Virus record (IMG/VR): IMGVR_UViG_3300008111_000316
Span: 1-20,270 of that record
Strand: one strand, 5' to 3'
Length of the DNA stretch: 20,270 nt
DNA from: a virus
Below are positions 19,598 through 20,270 of the stretch, one piece after another (positions within the stretch are counted from its first letter, which is position 1; each line of letters starts with the position of its first letter). Below the pieces are notes generated by a model. The model made no database searches and had not been told where the DNA came from. It worked only from the letters and a program-made list of their open reading frames with translations. Made by a program: the position numbers and the translations under genes.

Positions 19598-19642
19598 TGT
19601 GGGGAAGAGATTGGCATGCAGTCTTTCCCCACAAAGACTGCA
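19598..19642 (-). promoter_or_regulatory. Two mutually exclusive hairpins after the major tail protein (attenuator candidate)
   Basis: Hairpin A pairs 19633-19642 with 19617-19626 (10 bp, 6-nt loop), starting 8 nt after the major tail protein stop. Hairpin B pairs 19625-19633 with 19598-19606 (TGTGGGGAA/TTCCCCACA, 9 bp) and is followed by ATTATTTTG on the minus strand. They share bases 19625-19633, so only one can form. B is terminator-like but its U-tract is imperfect. This could reduce read-through to the low-copy chaperone and tape measure genes. Confidence 0.68.
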
Positions 19643-19650
19643 CACCCAAA

Positions 19651-20106
19651 TTATGCGACGTCGGTGTATGTGATGCCTGGACATCGCACAGTGAATGACG
19701 CCATGATTGCATCTGCAGACGTAGCATCTACTGCAGGATAATCCAATGATGTGATGTATCCAGTCGCATTGGTTTCGATAGTGTTTGCACCTGATGCTGA
19801 TCCCTTAGGTGCCCATTTGATTTGCACTGCGCTCTTCGCAGCAAATGCACCACTGACAATCATGAATGCTTCTGTGGTCGTCACCTCAGTGTAGATGATG
19901 TTCACAGTCACATCTACTGGCTCCACCTTGCCAAGCAAGATGATTGCTGAAGATCCGTCTAGTGTGTAGGTGTCAGAATTCATGATGGTCGCTGTGGCTG
20001 CATCAACACTCTGCGTTGAGCCAGAGATATCAACGTATGAGCCAGAAGCCACCTTGATGCTGACGATTGATGCGACTCCATTGATTGCTGCGGTCGTTTG
20101 TGGCAT
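19651..20106 (-). CDS. Major tail tube protein
   Basis: The 151-aa protein is beta-rich with high Thr, Ser, Ala and Val content: NGVASIVSIKVASGSYVDIS opens it, then TYTLDGSSAIILLGKVEPVD and VTVNIIYTEVTTTEAFMIVS (about 48-84), with ADAIMASFTVRCPGITYTD at the end. Length, composition and position before the chaperone and tape measure genes match siphovirus tail tube proteins, which form stacked hexamer rings. Its ribosome binding site AAGGGAG, 7 nt from the ATG, is among the strongest here, as expected for the most abundant tail protein. The hairpin pair directly after its stop fits differential expression. No C-terminal Ig-like domain is present. Confidence 0.87.
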   Translation of the reverse strand: MPQTTAAINGVASIVSIKVASGSYVDISGSTQSVDAATATIMNSDTYTLDGSSAIILLGKVEPVDVTVNIIYTEVTTTEAFMIVSGAFAAKSAVQIKWAPKGSASGANTIETNATGYITSLDYPAVDATSADAIMASFTVRCPGITYTDVA

Positions 20107-20118
20107 GGTATTACTCCC

Positions 20119-20270
20119 TTATTGAACAATTTCCGATATGACAATTGTCGCAATGACTGTGTCATAGCTTCTGCCTGATGCCTGTGGCCATTCCAGTATC
20201 TGTGATCGACATCGCACGTCAATGACCTGCCAAGCAGGTGCGACGAGTGTGCGCACTGCATCATGGTACG
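20119..20270 (-). CDS. C-terminus of head-tail joining or tail terminator protein (partial)
   Basis: The minus-strand frame runs in from the right edge and ends at TAA 20119, giving 49 readable residues beginning YHDAVRTLVAPAWQVIDVRC. These are followed by an SQILEWPQASGRSYDTV segment and a hydrophobic final strand (IATIVISEIVQ). The short beta strands and position directly before the major tail protein fit a tail terminator or minor capsid/connector protein. The start lies outside the window. Other frames of the same strand are interrupted or unnatural in composition. A 12-nt gap with AAGGGAG separates it from the tail tube gene. Confidence 0.75.
   Translation of the reverse strand, partial: YHDAVRTLVAPAWQVIDVRCRSQILEWPQASGRSYDTVIATIVISEIVQ

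Noticed and set aside
1-20270. Apparent excess of short words such as CAGTG and TGCCAT along the plus strand
   Set aside because: Spot counts varied from stretch to stretch, and most cases fall in codon pairs of minus-strand genes. Without a whole-window count against a codon-matched background I cannot claim a real signal.

Overview
The window is a contiguous piece of a tailed-phage (siphovirus-type) or prophage genome. Every convincing gene lies on the minus strand, so the reading order runs from high to low coordinates. Genes are packed with ATGA, TAATG or TGATG stop/start overlaps and good Shine-Dalgarno (SD) sites. I saw no tRNA, integrase, repressor pair, terminase, portal or DNA polymerase here. 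Base composition looks slightly below 50% GC by eye. The host cannot be named. The mix (ThyX, dCTP deaminase, a transglycosylase with a CESG motif, a ReqiPepy6 gp37-like tail protein) is typical of phages of environmental bacteria, and the genome may come from an uncultured virus.

Tail module (20270 to 13702): the end of a head-tail joining or tail-terminator gene, the major tail protein, a hairpin pair that looks like an attenuator, tail assembly chaperones G and G-T expressed through a textbook GGGAAAC -1 slippery site, a short tape measure protein (582 aa), distal tail protein, a beta-rich tail/baseplate protein, a gp37-like tail hub protein, a C1q/TNF-like fibre protein and a tail-fibre-assembly-like protein. 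The module ends at a strong intrinsic terminator at 13563-13595.

Regulatory gap and accessory module (13701 to 10715): a non-coding stretch with inverted repeats, then promoter P1 (TTGCAT-17-TATAAT). P1 feeds a run of small unknown genes, three of whose intergenic gaps are near-copies of one 56-57 nt cassette (hairpin plus SD leader). A 37-aa HTH ORF and a 197-aa protein made of four HTH units appear to be one gene split by a frame change. A second promoter, P2 (TTGACA-17-TATGCT), shares a 15-nt core with P1.

Replication and DNA modification module (10715 to 3240): a putative ssDNA-binding protein with an acidic tail ending in Pro-Phe, a C5-cytosine methyltransferase, a ribbon-helix-helix protein, a DUF1599-like protein, a beta-class N4/N6 methyltransferase, a 781-aa primase-helicase, an AT-rich 102-bp element bounded by 16-bp perfect inverted repeats (origin or operator candidate), a zinc-ribbon protein and a VRR-NUC nuclease.

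Nucleotide and lysis module (3376 to 1): two tiny membrane proteins (32 and 51 aa) directly before a small membrane-targeted transglycosylase, which look like an unannotated lysis cassette; then ThyX and dCTP deaminase for dTMP supply; then a second lysis set made of an N-acetylmuramoyl-L-alanine amidase, an XhlA-like coiled-coil membrane protein and the start of another probable holin that runs off the left edge.
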